Counted from the first letter of the stretch, positions 11,090 through 24,890 are shown. The stretch is 64,000 nucleotides of DNA from Heterohyrax brucei (GCA_028571685.1 CM053152.1:17740001-17804000); one strand, 5' to 3'. Translations and numbers: made by a program. Notes: a model not told the origin generated them from the letters alone.

Positions 11090-14000
11090 CTTTTGCAGCT
11101 GACAGATTTCACTCAGTGTAATGTCTTCTAGACGATATCAGATTATGAGGTGCTTTCTAAAATCATCATTGTTCTTTCATTGCATAGTGTTCCATTGTGT
11201 GTACATACCATAGTTTGTCTATCCATTCATCTGTTGATGGACACCAAGGTTAAGTTTATCTTTTTGCTATTGTTGACAGTGCTACAATAAACATTTCTGT
11301 GCACGTATCTGTTCAGGTGATGACCCTTATTTCCCTAGGATATATTCCAAGCAGTGGGATTGCTGGATCACATGGTATTTCTATTTCTAGCTTTTTAAGA
11401 AGATGCTAAATTGCTTTCCAAAGAGGCTGTACCATCTTGCATTCCTACCAGCAGTGCAGAAGAGTTTCAATCTCTCCACAGCCTTTCCAGCATTTATTGT
11501 TTCATGTTTTTTGGCTTACTGCCAACCTTGTTGGGGTAAATGATGCCTAATTGTAGTATTGATTTGGATTTCTCTACTAGCTAGTGATCGTGAGCATTTC
11601 CTCATGTGTCTGTTATCATCCTGGATGTCTTCTTTGGTGAAGTGCTTGTCCATGTCCTTTGCCCATTGTTTAATTGTGTTATTTGTCTTTTTCTTATTGA
11701 TATTTTGGAGTACCTTGCAGATTATGGAAATTAGACATCGATCTGATCCATAGTTGCCAAATATTTTTTCCCATTCTGTAGGCAGTCTTTTATCTCTCTT
11801 GATAAAGTCTTTGGATGACCATATGTGTTTGATTTTTAGTAGTTCCTCCGACTCGACGCCACTTGGCTTTGGCTGTTTGTCTATTTTCTGTTTGTGAATT
11901 GTTGCTAAGATTTTGTAGTCTGTCTAAGTTGTGTATTAGAACTTCCATTGCTGTTCCTATTTTTTCAACCATAATCTTTATTGTTTTAGGTTTGATGTAT
12001 GGGTCTTTGATCCATTTTGAGTCAGTTTTTGTGTAAGATTGAGATATGAGTCTTGTTTCAGTTTTTCCACTGATGGATACCCAATTTTGCCAAAACCAGT
12101 TTGTAAAAGAGACTGTTTTTACCCCAGTGTACAACCTGTGGGCCTTTGTAGAATATCAAGTGTTCCTAGGAGGATGGTGATATTTCTGGATTCTCTATTC
12201 TGTTCCATTGGTCTATATATCTGTTTTTCCTCCAGTACCAGGCTGTTTTGACTACTGTGGCACTGTAATAGGTTCTAAGGTTGGGTAGTGTGAGGCCTCC
12301 CACTGTGTTCCTCTTCTGCAGTAGTGCTTTACTTATCCAAAGTTTCTTCTCTTTACAGACAAAGTTGGTGATTTGTTTCCCCATCTCATTAAAAATGACA
12401 CTGGAATTTGTATCGAGATTGCATTATATATGTAGAGCACTTTTGGTTGAATAGAGATTTTAACAGTGTTAAGTGTTTGTATCCATGAGCAAGGTAGATT
12501 TCTCCACTTAGGTAAGTTTCTTTTGGTTTCTTGCAGTAGTGTCTTGTAATTTTCTCTGTATAGGTCTCTTACATCTCTAATTAGATTTATTGGTATTTTA
12601 TCTTCTGTGGGTTAATGTAAGTGATATTGATTTGGTGATTTCCACTTTGATGATCTCTGTTGCTGTAAAGGAATCCTACTGATTTGCTTATGTTTATCTT
12701 ATATCTTGACATTTTGCTGAGCTTTTCTGTTAGTTCCAAAAGTTTATTTATGGATGCTTTAGGGTTCTCTGTGTGTTTCATCATATCATCTGCAAATAGA
12801 GAGATTTTTTCTTCCTGTTTACTGATGCAGATACCCTTCATTTCTTCGTCCTGTCTGATTGCAATGGTCCGAACCCCTAGCATAATGTTGAATAGAAGTG
12901 ATGACAGTGGGCATCCTTGTCTAGTTCTTGTTCTCAGGGGCAATTCTTTCAGTCTGTCTCCATTCAGGATGATGTTGGCAGTTGGATTTGCATAGATGTC
13001 CCTTACTGCAGTGAGGAATTTCCCTTCTGTTCTGATTTTGCTAAGAGTTTTGAACGTGAATGGGTGTTGGACTTTGTCAAACGCCTTTTCTACATCAAGT
13101 GATAGAATCAGGTGATTCTTATCCTTCGTATTACTCATGTGGTTGATCACATTAATTGTTTTTCTGATACTGAAGCAACCCTGCATTGGTAGTATGAATC
13201 CAACTTGGTCATGATGAATTCTTTTTGCAATAAGTTGTTGAATTCTATTGGCTGGGATTTTGTTGAAGATTTTTGCATCCAGGTTTATAAGTGATGTTGG
13301 ACCGTAGTTTTCTTTTTTTGTGGAGTCTTTCCCTGGCTTTGGTATCAGGGTTATCTTGGCTTCATAAAATGAATTTGAGAACATTCTGTCCTTTTCTATG
13401 TTGTAGAATAGCTTCAATAGTATCAGAATTAATTTCTATCTAACAATTTGGTAGAATTCCCTGGTGAAGCCATCTGGTCCAGGACCTTTTTCAGATGGTA
13501 GTTTTTTGATTACTTTTTCAATCTCTTCTGATGAGTTTGTTAAGTTGTTCTACTTCTCCTTGTGATAATTTTGGTAGGTGATGTGAATCTAGAAATTTGT
13601 CCATTCCCTCTAGATTTTCAAATCTGCTAGAGCACAGTTTTTGGTAGTATTCTTTGTGATACTTTTAATTTCTGTTGGGCCTGTTGTGACATTTTCCATT
13701 TCATTTTTTATTTGGGTGATTTGTTTCATCTCTCATTTGTCTTTTATAAGTTTAGCAAATGGTGTATCAACTTAGTTCCTCTTTCCAAAAGAACAGCTTT
13801 TGGTTTTGTTAATTCTTTCAGGTGGTTTTCTATTCTCTAATTTGTTTAGTTCTGCTTTAATCCTTATTATCTGTTTTCTTCTGGTGCCCAAGGAGTTCTT
13901 TTGTTGTTCTCTTTCTACTTGCTCAAGTTATGAGGTTAATTCTTTGGTTTGGACCCTTTCTTCATTCTGGATGTGTGCATTTATAGAGATAAATTGACCC

Positions 14001-14851
14001 CTGAGCACTGCTTTGGCTGTGTCCCTATAGGTTTTGGTAGAATGTGTTTTCATTCTTATTTGGTTCCATGAATTTCTTTATCACATCCTTGATTTCTTCT
14101 ACAACACATGAGTTTTTGAGCAAGATGTTGTCCAGTTTCCATGAGTTGAAATTTCTACTCGTGTTTTCTGCCATTGATTTCAACTTTTATGGTTTTATGG
14201 TCTGAGAAGATGCTTTGCAATAATTCAGTGGTTTGGATTTTGCTGAGATTTGCCTTATGGTGGTTTATTCTTGAGAATGTTCCATGTGCATTGGAAAAGA
14301 AGATGTATTTGCCTGTTGTTGGGTAAAAAGTTCTCTATATGTCTGCGAGGTTGAGTTAGTCGATTGTTGCAATAAGTTCTTCTGTATCTTCATTTAGCTT
14401 TATTCTGGATGTTCTGTCCCTTACTGAAAGTGGAGTGTTGAAGTCTCCTAGTGTTATTGTGGAGTCATCTATCTCATTTTTCAATGTTGTCTACATTTGT
14501 TCAATATATTTAGATATTGTGATATTGGGTGCATAAATATTTAATATTGTTATATCCTCCTTATGTGTTGAAACTTTAAACAGCAAATAGTAACCATCCT
14601 TGTTTTACTTTAAAATCTAGTTTATATGAAATTAATATTGCCACTCTTGCTCTTTTTTCTGTGTTCTCATCTTGGTACATATTTTTCCATCCTTTGGTTG
14701 TATTTTGTTCATATCTTTGAGTCTAAGGTGTGTTTCTTGTAAGCAACATATTGATGTTTTTTGATTGAGCCTGTTACTCTCTCTTTATTGGAGCATTCAG
14801 TCCATTTACATTCAGTGTAATTATTAATAGGTACGTATTTGCTGTTGTCAT
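11090..14851 (-). pseudogene. L1-B ORF2, broken
   Basis: The start is placed at the ATG complementary to 14849-14851, because the next codons read 'LLIITLNVNGLN', the L1 endonuclease start. The best-preserved piece is a 276-residue frame at 12587-13417 covering the reverse transcriptase. It shows '[16 protein letters not shown]', '[12 protein letters not shown]', '[16 protein letters not shown]', 'GTRQGCPLS'-like text (here [12 protein letters not shown]) and the catalytic box 'SLFADDM'. C-terminal text continues at 12166-12384 and 11790-12134. Stops and frame changes outside these pieces make it inactive. Confidence 0.88.
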
Positions 14852-15179
14852 TTTGGAGCCTTAATTTTTGTGCTGTTGACGTTTTCTTTGTTCCACTTAA
14901 TATTCTTTTATGGATTGTTTTTCTTTATGAGTTTTCTTTTCATCTTTTTCAATGTTGGTTTTACAACTGTTGAGAGTTCTGTATTTTGTTTCTTGTTTTC
15001 ATATGTAGTACTGATATTTTGCTTTGCAGCTACCCCTTTGTTTCCCACTAACATTCTAGGTTCAAACCAGTCTCTAACTTGTTTATATATCCTTAACTTT
15101 CTGTCCATCTGAAAGGGTATTAATATATCCCTTGTTGTAGTGTAATGTTGTCATAGTTTGCATATTGAGCTCTCTGTTT

Positions 15180-16195
15180 CACTAATTTTGATAGTTTAGG
15201 TTTGATTGAGTTTTGTGACTTCCATAACTAATTAGGACTCTAGATGCTGTGGCCTGCTTTACATCCTTGGGTGTACATCTAGTATTACTGATTTTCTAAT
15301 CAAAGATCTTCCTTCAGTGTTTCTTATAACTTTGGTTGGGTTTTGTAAAATCTCTAAGCTTCTGTTCTTCTGAGATGTCTTAATTTTACTGTCATATATG
15401 AAAGACAATTTTGCATGCTATATAATTCTTGGTTGGAAGCTTTTTCCTTCAAGGCATTTTATGAGTCATCCCATTGTCTTCTTGCCAACATTGTTTCAGC
15501 TGAAAAGTTTGAGGACATTCTACAAGGCTTCCCTTTGTATGTTAGTTTCTATTTAAGCCTGTCATTGTATTTCATTTTGTTAAGTTTGATTATAATGTCT
15601 TGGTGTCTTTTGGGGGGGGGTCTACCTTTTGTGGAGTTCAATGAACATCTCGAATAGCTACCTTCTTTCATGATGTCAGGGATGTTTTCTATTGGTAACT
15701 CTTCAACAGTTCTCTGTGTATTTGCTGCTATCCCTCTCTGTTCTGGAAGGCCAACTGTGTGTAAATTGTTCCTTTTGATAGGGTCCCACATGATTCTTCA
15801 TTTTTGTTGATTCTTTTGTCTGCTTTCTCTTCATAAATGCTGGCGTCAATTGCATTATATTCAGCCTTGCTAATTCTGCATTTTATTTCCTCAGTTCTGC
15901 TCTTTTGGCCCTCCACTGAATTGTCTAACTGTGTAATTTTATTATTGATCTCCTGAATATCAGATCATTGATGTTCTAGCAGTTCACATAGCTTGTTTAA
16001 TTTTTCATTTTGTTCTGCTCCATTTTGTTTTATCTCTGTCCTAGCATCTAGAAGGGATTTATACATAATTCTTTTGTATTCTACCTCTGATAATTTCAGG
16101 AAGACTTCTTCTTCAAGGAGATTTTTTTGATTCTTTATTTTGTGAGTCTTCTGGAGTCATGGTGGTCTGCTTCTTTAAATGTTTAGATATTGATT
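15180..16195 (-). pseudogene. L1-B ORF1, broken
   Basis: Minus-strand frames at 15728-15916 and 15549-15791 contain the ORF1 words 'RTEEIKCRISKAE' (coiled-coil side) and 'IKRNNLHTVGLPEQRG' (RRM-like side). Colinear C-terminal remains lie near 15400-15540. The order matches ORF1 in L1-D. Multiple stops are present. Confidence 0.78.
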
Positions 16196-16299
16196 GTTTT
16201 CTATATGGCATCAGAAATCTATTCAGAGTCTCCAGTGTTGCACCAACAAAAGCTATGGCATAACTCTAAGAAGTGAGTAAAGGCACTTCCTGACTTGGC

Positions 16300-17592
16300 C
16301 ACCAGCCACCTCTGAGTTCTCTAGGTGCAGCTGACTTATGTACAGCTTCTTTGGTGAAGAGATGATGTCCAATCCAGCAATGCTGCTGAGCTTGGTGGCT
16401 GGCCTAAGCAGGGCCCATGGGGTGGCAGGTCCTACTTCCTGGCTGAGAAAGATGGCAACCTATTTGTGCTGACTCTACAGAGTCACATAAGCAGACACTA
16501 TGGCACAGCTCAGAGAAAGGAAGAGGGAAGGGCACCACAACACTCAGCCACCAGCCACTGTTGCATTCCCTAGATATGATTATATTTAAAAAACTGCTTT
16601 TCTGTTGAGAGAGGCACTGTCCAGTGGTAGCCAGTTGCAGCTGGGCCCTCAGGGGTGTCAGGCTCCACCTCCTGGCTGACAAAGATGTCAACCTACTTGT
16701 AGAGTCTCTTAGCTACATAAGGAGGTGTTATTGCGTGGCTTAGTGAGAGAGGAAAATGGCACTGCCACACTTGGCTGCCAGCTACCACTGCATTCTCTAT
16801 ACTTGACTTTCTTGAGGACTATTTTTCTGTTGAAAGAGGTGAATGTCCAGCTGCAGCTAGTACCAGCCAGGCCCTTAGGGGTGACAAGCCCTACTTCCTA
16901 GCTGACAAAGATGGTGACCTACTTGTGGAGTCTCTCAGGGCCTGTGTGAGTAGATGCTACTACATGGCTCAAATAACAGAGTAGTAAGGTCACTGCCACA
17001 CTCGGCCTCTAGCCACCATTGCATTGTGGTGGCCAGCTGCAGCCAGGCCCTATGGCATGACTGATTTCATCTCTCAGCTGATTAAAATGGTGTCCTGCTT
17101 GAGCTGCCTCTCCTACTCTGGCCTAGTAGAATCTATGGCACAGCTCAGAGAAGTGAGGGAAGATGGAAACTGGTACCCTCAGCTGCCAGCTGCTGCTGGG
17201 TTCTCTAGATGTCACTGTCTTAAGTATAGCTTCTTTGCTGCAAAAGATGCTGTTATCTTAGGCACTGCAGGTCAGCATAGCAGCCAGTCCCTGACAGGCT
17301 TTCAGGCTCAGCAGTCCCATTCCCAGTTCCCCATTTAACAAAGATAGCATCTGTACCTGTTAGCCTCTTGACTGCTGCACCAGCAGAAACAGGACTCTTT
17401 GCACTGCTGTCTCACCTCTGACAAAGGTAGTTTTCCCCTTCCTATTACCCAGTGCAATCTCAATACCCTCTATCTGATCTTGGGACTCCCAGAATGTCCA
17501 CTGTGCTCTATTTGGTTGTTTTTCTAGGCCTTAGTTCTCAGAAAGAATTAAGGAAACATGTGACTATTCTGCCATCTTGGCACCACCTGCCT
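16300..17592 (-). promoter_or_regulatory. L1-B 5' UTR with monomer-like tandem repeats
   Basis: About five diverged direct repeats are visible. The anchor 'ctggctgacaaagatggcaacctacttg' and its variants recurs near 16450, 16680, 16906, 17080 and 17338, with spacing of about 175-255 bp. A second anchor, 'gccaccagccactgttgcattc' and variants, recurs near 16555, 16785 and 17015. Mouse L1 promoters are built from tandem monomers of about 200 bp. This looks like a similar arrangement, though it could also reflect internal duplication within one element. Confidence 0.65.
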
Positions 17593-17600
17593 AGTTTTAT

Positions 17601-17956
17601 CTTTTTTTAAGTTGATTTCTAAATTTTGGCTTAAATAGGTTAGGTATTAAAATTTTTGGTGGTGGTTTGGTTATTTTATGAGTTGGCTTGGCAAAGTTTG
17701 TAATGCAAAGTTTTTAAACAATGTGTGGTTACAGCCTTGTTCAATTACATATGGTCTTGGTGAGTTATAAGGCACTTTACATCTGGAAAAATATACAGCT
17801 TTTGCAATATAAATTGGTATTGTAGTATTTGCTAAGGTTAAATTACTGTATATTGGGTGTTGTGTAGAAAAACCAAAAGGAGACATTTCTTCATTTATAG
17901 GAAGGATAATTAAAATAATAAGACCCCAAACCAGGATTTGCCTTAGTAATTCCTTG
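17601..17956 (-). pseudogene. ERV env-like fragment between L1-B and L1-C
   Basis: This 356 bp island of retroviral sequence is left between two L1 insertions. A minus-strand frame of 71 codons at 17671-17886 carries three N-linked glycosylation sites (NLT, NTT, NHT) and two cysteines. Its composition resembles the frames at 27858-28710. Its position after integrase and before the 3' LTR is the env position. I do not recognise a specific env family, so the product is inferred from position and sequon density. Confidence 0.45.
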
Positions 17957-18809
17957 TTTATATCTTTTTTAAAAAATTGTGATTGAGTGAAAGTTTACAA
18001 TTCAAATTTGCATGCCCACCTATCTGCAGCTCCGTCTGTTCTCCTTTCCCAGTGACAGCACACTCTTCCTTTCTGTTCTATACATGTCATATCCTTTTAA
18101 CAATCTCCTATCACCTCTCCTTCACCCTCTCCACTCCCCTCTAGTATGAGGCCAGTAGGATGACATCCTATAGATACATAGAACAGTAAAGTGCACACAC
18201 GACATGGTCACTCTGTGTCCTTGAGTCCAAACCATTCCTATCCAAAGAGTTGACCTCAGTAATGATCTATGATGAGGGGCAACATCAGGTCTAGGGACCA
18301 TGCTACCAAGGGAACTCTCAGGCCTCTGAACCATCAATTGTGGTCCTTTAGTGGAGTTCCTAGGGTGGACTCCTATTTCTGTCTTCTGGGCTCTTTTTCT
18401 CTCATGTCATTGTTGTCCTTGGTGAGCATTTGTTCCAGATGAGCTGGGACCTTTTGGTTCACCAAGACCCCAGATACCACTCACCAATATGGTGTGCAGA
18501 AGATTATCTTAGCAATGGGCTAGTTATGCCAGTTGATCTCAATATCCCCTGAAAGCATGGTCCCTAGATCCCTACTCCAGCTACTCTATCCTTGAGTTTT
18601 GAGACTATGTTGAAGCCCAGTTAAATAGATCTTTTTACTAATGTGTACGGTCACTGATTTCACCCAACCAAATTTCTATCAACTATCTAATCTATGAACA
18701 ATCCTCTCGTTCCCTCCCATCCCTCCCTTGAAGCCATCAAAGAGTCTTATGCACATGTGCCTGTTTTTAAGTCCTTATAGTAGGGGTCTCATACAATACT
18801 TGTCCTTGT

Positions 18810-21800
18810 GCTGCTAATTTCACTCAACATAATGTCTTCCAATTGAAACCAGCTTATGAGATGCTTCCTGAAATCAGCATTGTACTTTATCATTACATAA
18901 TATTCCATTGAGTATATATACTGTAGTTTGTTTATCCATTCATCTGTTAATGGGCATCGAGGTTGATTCTAACTCTTTCCAGTTGTGGACTGTGTTGAAA
19001 TAAAAATTTGTGTGACTGCTCTTGATTCTGCAGGATATATTCCAAGCAGTTGGACTACTGGGTCAAATAGTATTTGTCTATTTCCAGCTTTTTAAGGAAG
19101 TGCCAGATTGCTTTCCAAAGAGATTGTACCATTTTTCAATCCCACCAGCAGTATAGGAGAGTTCCAATCTCTCCACAGCCTCTCTAGCATTTGTTTTGTG
19201 CTTTTTGGATTATGGTCAGCCTTGTTGCAGTGAGGTGGTATCTCATCATAGTTTTGAATTTCTTTAATAGTTAATGAACATGAGCATTTCTGTATGTGTC
19301 TTTTGGCTGCCTGGATATCCTATTTAGAGTAGTGTCTGTCCATCTCCTTTGCCCGGTGTTTAATTGTATTGTTTATCCTTTTCTTGTTGATATTTTGCAG
19401 TACCTTGTAGATTATGGATATCAGACATCTGTCTGACATGTAGTGGCCAAATATGTTTTCCCATTCTGCAGGTGGTCTGTTAATTCTTTTGATACAGTCT
19501 TTGGATGAACAAAGTTGTTTGATTCTTAGTAGCTCCTATTTATCTATTTTCTCTTCTGTTGATTGTGCTCTGTCAGATCTTGAAGTCTGTTGACATTGTG
19601 TATTAAAACTTCTATTGTTGATCCTATTTTTTCATGCATGATCTTCAGCGTTTTAGGTTTGGTATTTAAGGCTTTTATCCAGTTAGAGTTGGTTTTTGTG
19701 TATTGTGTGAGATATGGGTCTTGTTTCAATTTTTTGCAGATAGATATCCAATTTTGCCAGCACCATTTGTTAAACAGACTGTTTTTATCCTGGTTTAAAA
19801 TCTGGAGGCTTTTGTTGAATATCAACTGTTCATAGGAGGATGGTGGCATCTCTGGGGTCTCAACTCCATTCCGTTGATCTATCTGTCTCTTTTTGTACCA
19901 ATACCAGGCTGTTTTGATGACTGTGGCAGTGTAATAGGTTCTAAAGTCGGGCAGTGAGAGGCCCCCCAGTATGTTCCTCTCCTTCACTAGTGCTTTACTT
20001 ATCCGGGAGTTATTCCCTTTTCAAACAAAGTTGGTGATGTGCTTCTCTATCTCATTAAAAAATGCCACTGGAACTTATATTGGGATTGCATTATATACGT
20101 AGATCTCTTTGTGTAAAATAGACATTTTCACAATGTTAAGTCTTCCTATCCATGAGCAGGGTAGGTTTCTCCATTTGTGTAAGTCTTTTTTGGTTTCTTG
20201 CAGTAAGATCTTGTAGTTCTCTTTGTAAATGTCTCTTATTTCTCTAGTTAGATTTATTCTTAGGTATTTTGTCTTCTTGGGGACTATAGTAAATGATACT
20301 GATTTGGTGATTTCTTCTTTAATAATCTCTTTGTTGATATAAAGGAACCCTACTGATTTCATTATGTTTATTTTATGACCTGATACTTGGCTGAACTCTT
20401 CTATCAGTTTAAGTAGTTTACTTATGGTTTTTTTTTAGGATTCTCTGTGTATACAATCGTATCATCTGCAAATAGGGAGATTTTTACTTATTCTTTGCTG
20501 ATGCAGATGCCCTTTATTTCTTTGCCGTGTCTAATTGCTCTGGCCAGAACTTCTACTACAATGTTGAATAGGAAAACTGAGAGTGGGCATCCTTGTATAG
20601 TTCTCATTCTCAAGGGGAATTCTCTCAGTCTCTCTCCATTCAGGATGATGTAGGCAGTTGGCTTTGTGTTCATGGCACATATTGTGTTGAGAAATTTGCC
20701 TTCTATTCCTGTTTTACTGAGAGTTTTTAGCATGAATGGGTGCCAGACTTTGTCGAAAGCCTTTTATGTATCAATTGACAAAATCAGGTAGTTCTTATCT
20801 TTTATGTTATTTATGTGGTTGATCACATTAATTCCTTTTTCTGATGCTGAACCAGCCTTGCATCCCTGGTATGAATCCAACTTGGTCATGGTGTATTGGT
20901 TTTTTGATATGTTGTTCAATTCTACTGGGAAGGATTTTGTTGAAGATTTTTGCATCTAGGTTTATTAGTGTTAATTGTTTGTAGGTCTTTTATGTTGGAT
21001 ATTTCCCTGGATTTTGTATCAGGATTATGCTGGCTTCATATAATGCAGTTGGGAGTATCCCATCCTTTCCTATACTGTGAAATAGTCTCAGTAGTATTGG
21101 AATTAAGTCTTCTCTAAAAGTTCGGTAGAATTCTGCCGTGAAACCATCTGGGCTAGCGCTTTTTATGATTGGTCATTTTTTTATGACCTTTTCAATCTCT
21201 GGGATTAGTTTATTAAATTATTCTACTTCTCCTTGTGATAATTTGGTAGGGGATATGAATCTAGGAATTTGTCCATTTCCTCTAGGTTTTCAGATTACTT
21301 AGAGTACAATCTTTCATAGTATTCTGTTATGATACTTTTGATTTCCGATGGATCTGTCATGACATCTATCATCTCATTTCTTATTTGGGTTATTTGTTTC
21401 CTTTCCTGTCTTTCTTTAGGAAGTTTAGCCAATGCTTTGTCAATTTTGTTGATCTTTTTAAAAACCAGCTTTGGGTCCTTATCAATTTTTTCAATTGTTT
21501 TTTCTGTTTTCTAATTCATTTAGTTCTGCTCTAATCTTTGTGATCTGTTTTCTTCTGGTGACTGAGGGGTTCCTCTGTTGCTCTCTTTCCACTTGTTGAA
21601 GCTGTAGGGTTAATTCTTTGGTTTGGGTGCTTTCTTCCTTCCAGATGTCTGCATTTATAGAGATAAATTGACCTCTGAGCGCTGTTTTGGCTATATCCCA
21701 TAGGTTCTGGTAAGAAGTGTTTTCATTCTCATTGGAATCCATAAATTTCTTTACCTCATCCTTGATTTCATCTATAACCCATGGCTTTTTGAGCAAGATG

Positions 21801-22524
21801 TTCTTCAGTTTCCATGAATTCCAATTGCTATCTATATTTTTTCTGCTGTTGATTTTGACTTTCATGGATTTATGGTCTGAGAAGATGCTTTGCAGTAATT
21901 CAATGGTTTGGTTTTTGTTGAGATTTGCTTTATGTCCTAACACGTAATCTATTCTGGAAAATGTTTCATGTGCACTGGAGAAGATGTAGTTATCTGTTGA
22001 TGGATAAAAAGTTCTGTCTATGTTGATGAGGTCTAATTTGTTAATTGTTGCAATAAGATCTTCTGTGTCTTTACTGAGCTTTTTTCTAGAAGACTTGTTC
22101 AATAGTAAAAATGGAGTGTTAAAGTCTCCTACTATTATTGTGGAGTAATCTATCCATTTTTCAATATAGTCAGTGTTTGATGTATTTAGATGCTCTAGCA
22201 TTGCGTACATAAATGTTTAATATTGTTAAGTCCTGCTTGTATATTAAACCTTTCAGCAATAGTGGCCATCCTTGTCCATGAGTGGTGGATTTTACATTAA
22301 AATCTATTTAATCTAACATTAGCATTGCCACACCTGCCCTTTTTTGTATATTGTTAGCTTGGTATATATTATTCCATCCTTTAATTTTCAGTTTGTTCCT
22401 ATCTTTAAGTCTAAGGGTCATGTCTTTTGATTCAAGATGCAACTCATTGTCTCTTTACTGGAGCATTCAATCTGTTTACATTCAATGTGGTTATTGATAG
22501 GTATGTGTTTAACGTTGTCGTTTT
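18810..22524 (-). pseudogene. L1-C ORF2, broken
   Basis: The longest surviving piece (239 codons, 21491-22210) covers the second half of the endonuclease and the linker: 'IIVGDFNTPF', 'SRIDYVLGHKANL', 'SIFSDHKSMKVKINSRKN' and 'NENTSYQNLWD'. Reverse transcriptase text follows at 20488-20733 ('[24 protein letters not shown]'). The thumb and C-terminal parts are at 20075-20362 and 19544-19987. The catalytic FADDM region near 20455 is out of frame with its neighbours. Confidence 0.88.
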
Positions 22525-22869
22525 GATGTATTTATTTTGTTGTTGATGTTTTCTCTGTTGCTCTTAATATTCTGTTCTGTGTCATTCTTTATGGGTTGAT
22601 GTATCATTCTTTTCAGTTTTGGGTTTCTGTTTGTTGAGATTCCTGTGTTATGCTTCTTGTTTTGATATGCTGCATCTGTATTGTGCTTTGCTAAGATTCT
22701 TAAGATCCCTCTTAATAATCTAAGTTTAAACCCAGTTTTAGCTTCTACATACCTTACTAACTTCTCCATCCAGAATGTCTATAACTACCGTAGCATATCC
22801 CTCTTTTTAATGTAATGGTATCAGAGCTTTCATGATGTGATTACTGGCTCACATCTTTTAATATTATAG

Positions 22870-23820
22870 CTTTGATTGAGTTTTGAGACTTCTAACTGAG
22901 TAGGTTTCTGGATGTTGTGTCTGGTATTGCCTCCTTAAATATAAAGTTAATGGTTTTGTTTTTCTAAGGCAAGAGCTTCTTTTAGTATTTCTTGTAGCTT
23001 TGGTTTTTACAAAGTCTCTAAGTTGCTGTTTATCTGTGAATGTCATAATTTCATCTTTGTATTTGAAAGTGTTGCAGGATATATAATTCTTGGTTGGAAG
23101 CTTTCTCCTTCAAGGCTTTGCATGTGTCATGCCACTGCTTCCGTGCCACTCCTGCCAAGAAGTCAGGTGAACGCCTACAGGGTTTCCCTCTGAATGTCAG
23201 CTTTGATTTGAATTTTGCTGGCTTTGAGAGTTTCTGTTGATGTTTCATTTCACTCAGCTTGATTATAATATACTTTGGTTTCTTTCTTTTAGGGTCTACT
23301 TTCTGTCACGTTCGATACACATCTCGGATATCTGTGTTCTCTTTCATAATTTCAGGGAAGTTTTCTTTTAGCAACTCAACAAAATTCTCTATGTTTTCAG
23401 ATATCCACCTCAGTTCAGGAACTTCAATTAATCATAGATTACTCCTCTTGATAGAGAGGAGTTTCTTAATGTTTCTTCATTTTTCTGGTTTCTTTTCTCT
23501 GATTTCTCCTCATAAGTCCTGGAGTCAGTAGCTCTATCTTCAAGGTCAGTAACTTCTTGTTGTTCAGTTCTGCTCTTTTTGCTTTGAGTTGAATTGTCTA
23601 ATTCTGTTATTTTGTTGTTGTTCTGTCAGATTTCAGAATGTTTGTGTTCTGTTAAACAGCTTGTTTAGTTTTTCACTTTGCTGCATTTTATATAACATCT
23701 AGGAGGACTCTATACATAATTCTGCTGTACTTGACTTCTGATAGTTTCAGAAAGGCTTCTTCATCTGGGAAGTTCTTTGGTTCTTTGTTTTGGGAGTTTT
23801 CTGGAGTCATGGGTGGATTT
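22870..23820 (-). pseudogene. L1-C ORF1, broken
   Basis: C-terminal ORF1 text is readable at 23051-23248 ('KSKLTFRGKPCR', 'RKQWHDTCKALKEKASNQ') and at 22864-23046. The coiled-coil and RRM parts are present as out-of-frame sequence up to about 23820. It is colinear with the ORF1 of L1-D. Confidence 0.78.
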
Positions 23821-24890
23821 TTTTTTAAGTGTTTTGCTAGGGTATGTTGCTTATGGGACATCTAGAGTCTGTTTAGTTTCTCTGGTTTTCTCAGCCTTAA
23901 CAGGAGCTGAGGGGCAGTTCTGTGAACAAAGTCAATCACTACTCACTCCAGTGAGTGAATCCAGTGGAATCTCTGAGGTAGCATGCTTTTCCTCCTGACT
24001 GGCAAAGACATGGCCCTATTTATGGAGTCACTGGGGGGCCATCAGCCGACCCTATGATGTGGATCACTAAAGGCTGGAAGTGATGCCATTGGGGTACACT
24101 GCAGTTATTTCTCTAGGCAGTCTTATTTTAAAAGGTAAAAGCTATCTGACCACTTCCAAAATCATTCAGGCTGTCAGGTATAGTAAGCCCCTTCTTCTGA
24201 CTGACAATGGAGGGACCTCACTAGCTGTTCCCAGATGGTGTGATATAGTTCAAAGTAGGACAGGCTACTGGTCTGCTGTCATCCCCTTTCAGGCTCGTCT
24301 CATGAGACTACACTGTTCTAAACACAGCTTTTCTGCTAGAAAAGTGCACCCTGGGCTGGGACTGCCTCCGAGCCTTGGAATTAATCCCTGCTGAGGCCTC
24401 CAGTTGGATATTTCAGCCTCCCAGTCAAACAAGATGGCAACCCCATCAAGCTGTCCCATCCCCACAAATCAGCAGAATCTATGGCAGAGGTCCAAAAAGA
24501 GGGGGTGGAGGGGTTGTGGTGCTCTGAGTCTGGATCCGGTCTCTCAAAAAGTGGCTATTCCACCTGCTGATCACTTTAGCACTGCAGGTCTGTATAGCTG
24601 CTGGCTAAGTCCATCGCCTGCCTGCCAGCCAACAAAAAGGGGGAAAAAAAACCCTAAAAATGCCATTTGCCTTCAGTCTGCAGTAGCTGGCTGGTTCAAC
24701 TAGAGCGGAGTTCAGCAAAATACAAGCTGTTTCCCACTCAGTGGTATGCAGTCCAAACTGACAGCCCTATGCTGTGTCCCAGGGTTCACTGGGTGTCCAG
24801 AAAGCTCTGTTTAATTATTAATCCAGGCCTTAGTTTTCAGAGGGAATTAAGGAGAGGAGTGTCTAGTCTGCCATCTTGACTGTGCCCCCT

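Larger units (their letters stand above)
10044..17600 (-). mobile_element. L1 LINE, near full length (L1-B, body 10052-17592)
   Basis: Read on the minus strand, the 5' UTR spans about 16300-17592, ORF1 about 15180-16195, ORF2 about 11090-14851 and the 3' UTR about 10052-11089. The 5' end carries 'gccaagatggcagaatag', which resembles the YY1-type start of other mammalian L1s. The word 'agttttat' flanks the element at 10044-10051 and 17593-17600, a likely short target duplication. The 3' UTR differs from those of L1-A, L1-C and L1-D but matches L1-E, so at least two L1 lineages are present. All frames are broken. Confidence 0.9.
17957..24890 (-). mobile_element. L1 LINE, near full length (L1-C)
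   Basis: On the minus strand the order is 5' UTR about 23821-24890, ORF1 about 22870-23820, ORF2 about 18810-22524 and 3' UTR about 17957-18809. The 5' end reads 'gtcaagatggcagactag', again the YY1-like L1 start. The 3' UTR is of the same type as in L1-D. I could not find a convincing target duplication. Stops and frame changes are frequent, so the copy is dead. Confidence 0.9.

Noticed and set aside
16300-17592. CRISPR or satellite array
   Set aside because: Long, diverged units confined to an L1 5' UTR. Promoter monomers explain it better.
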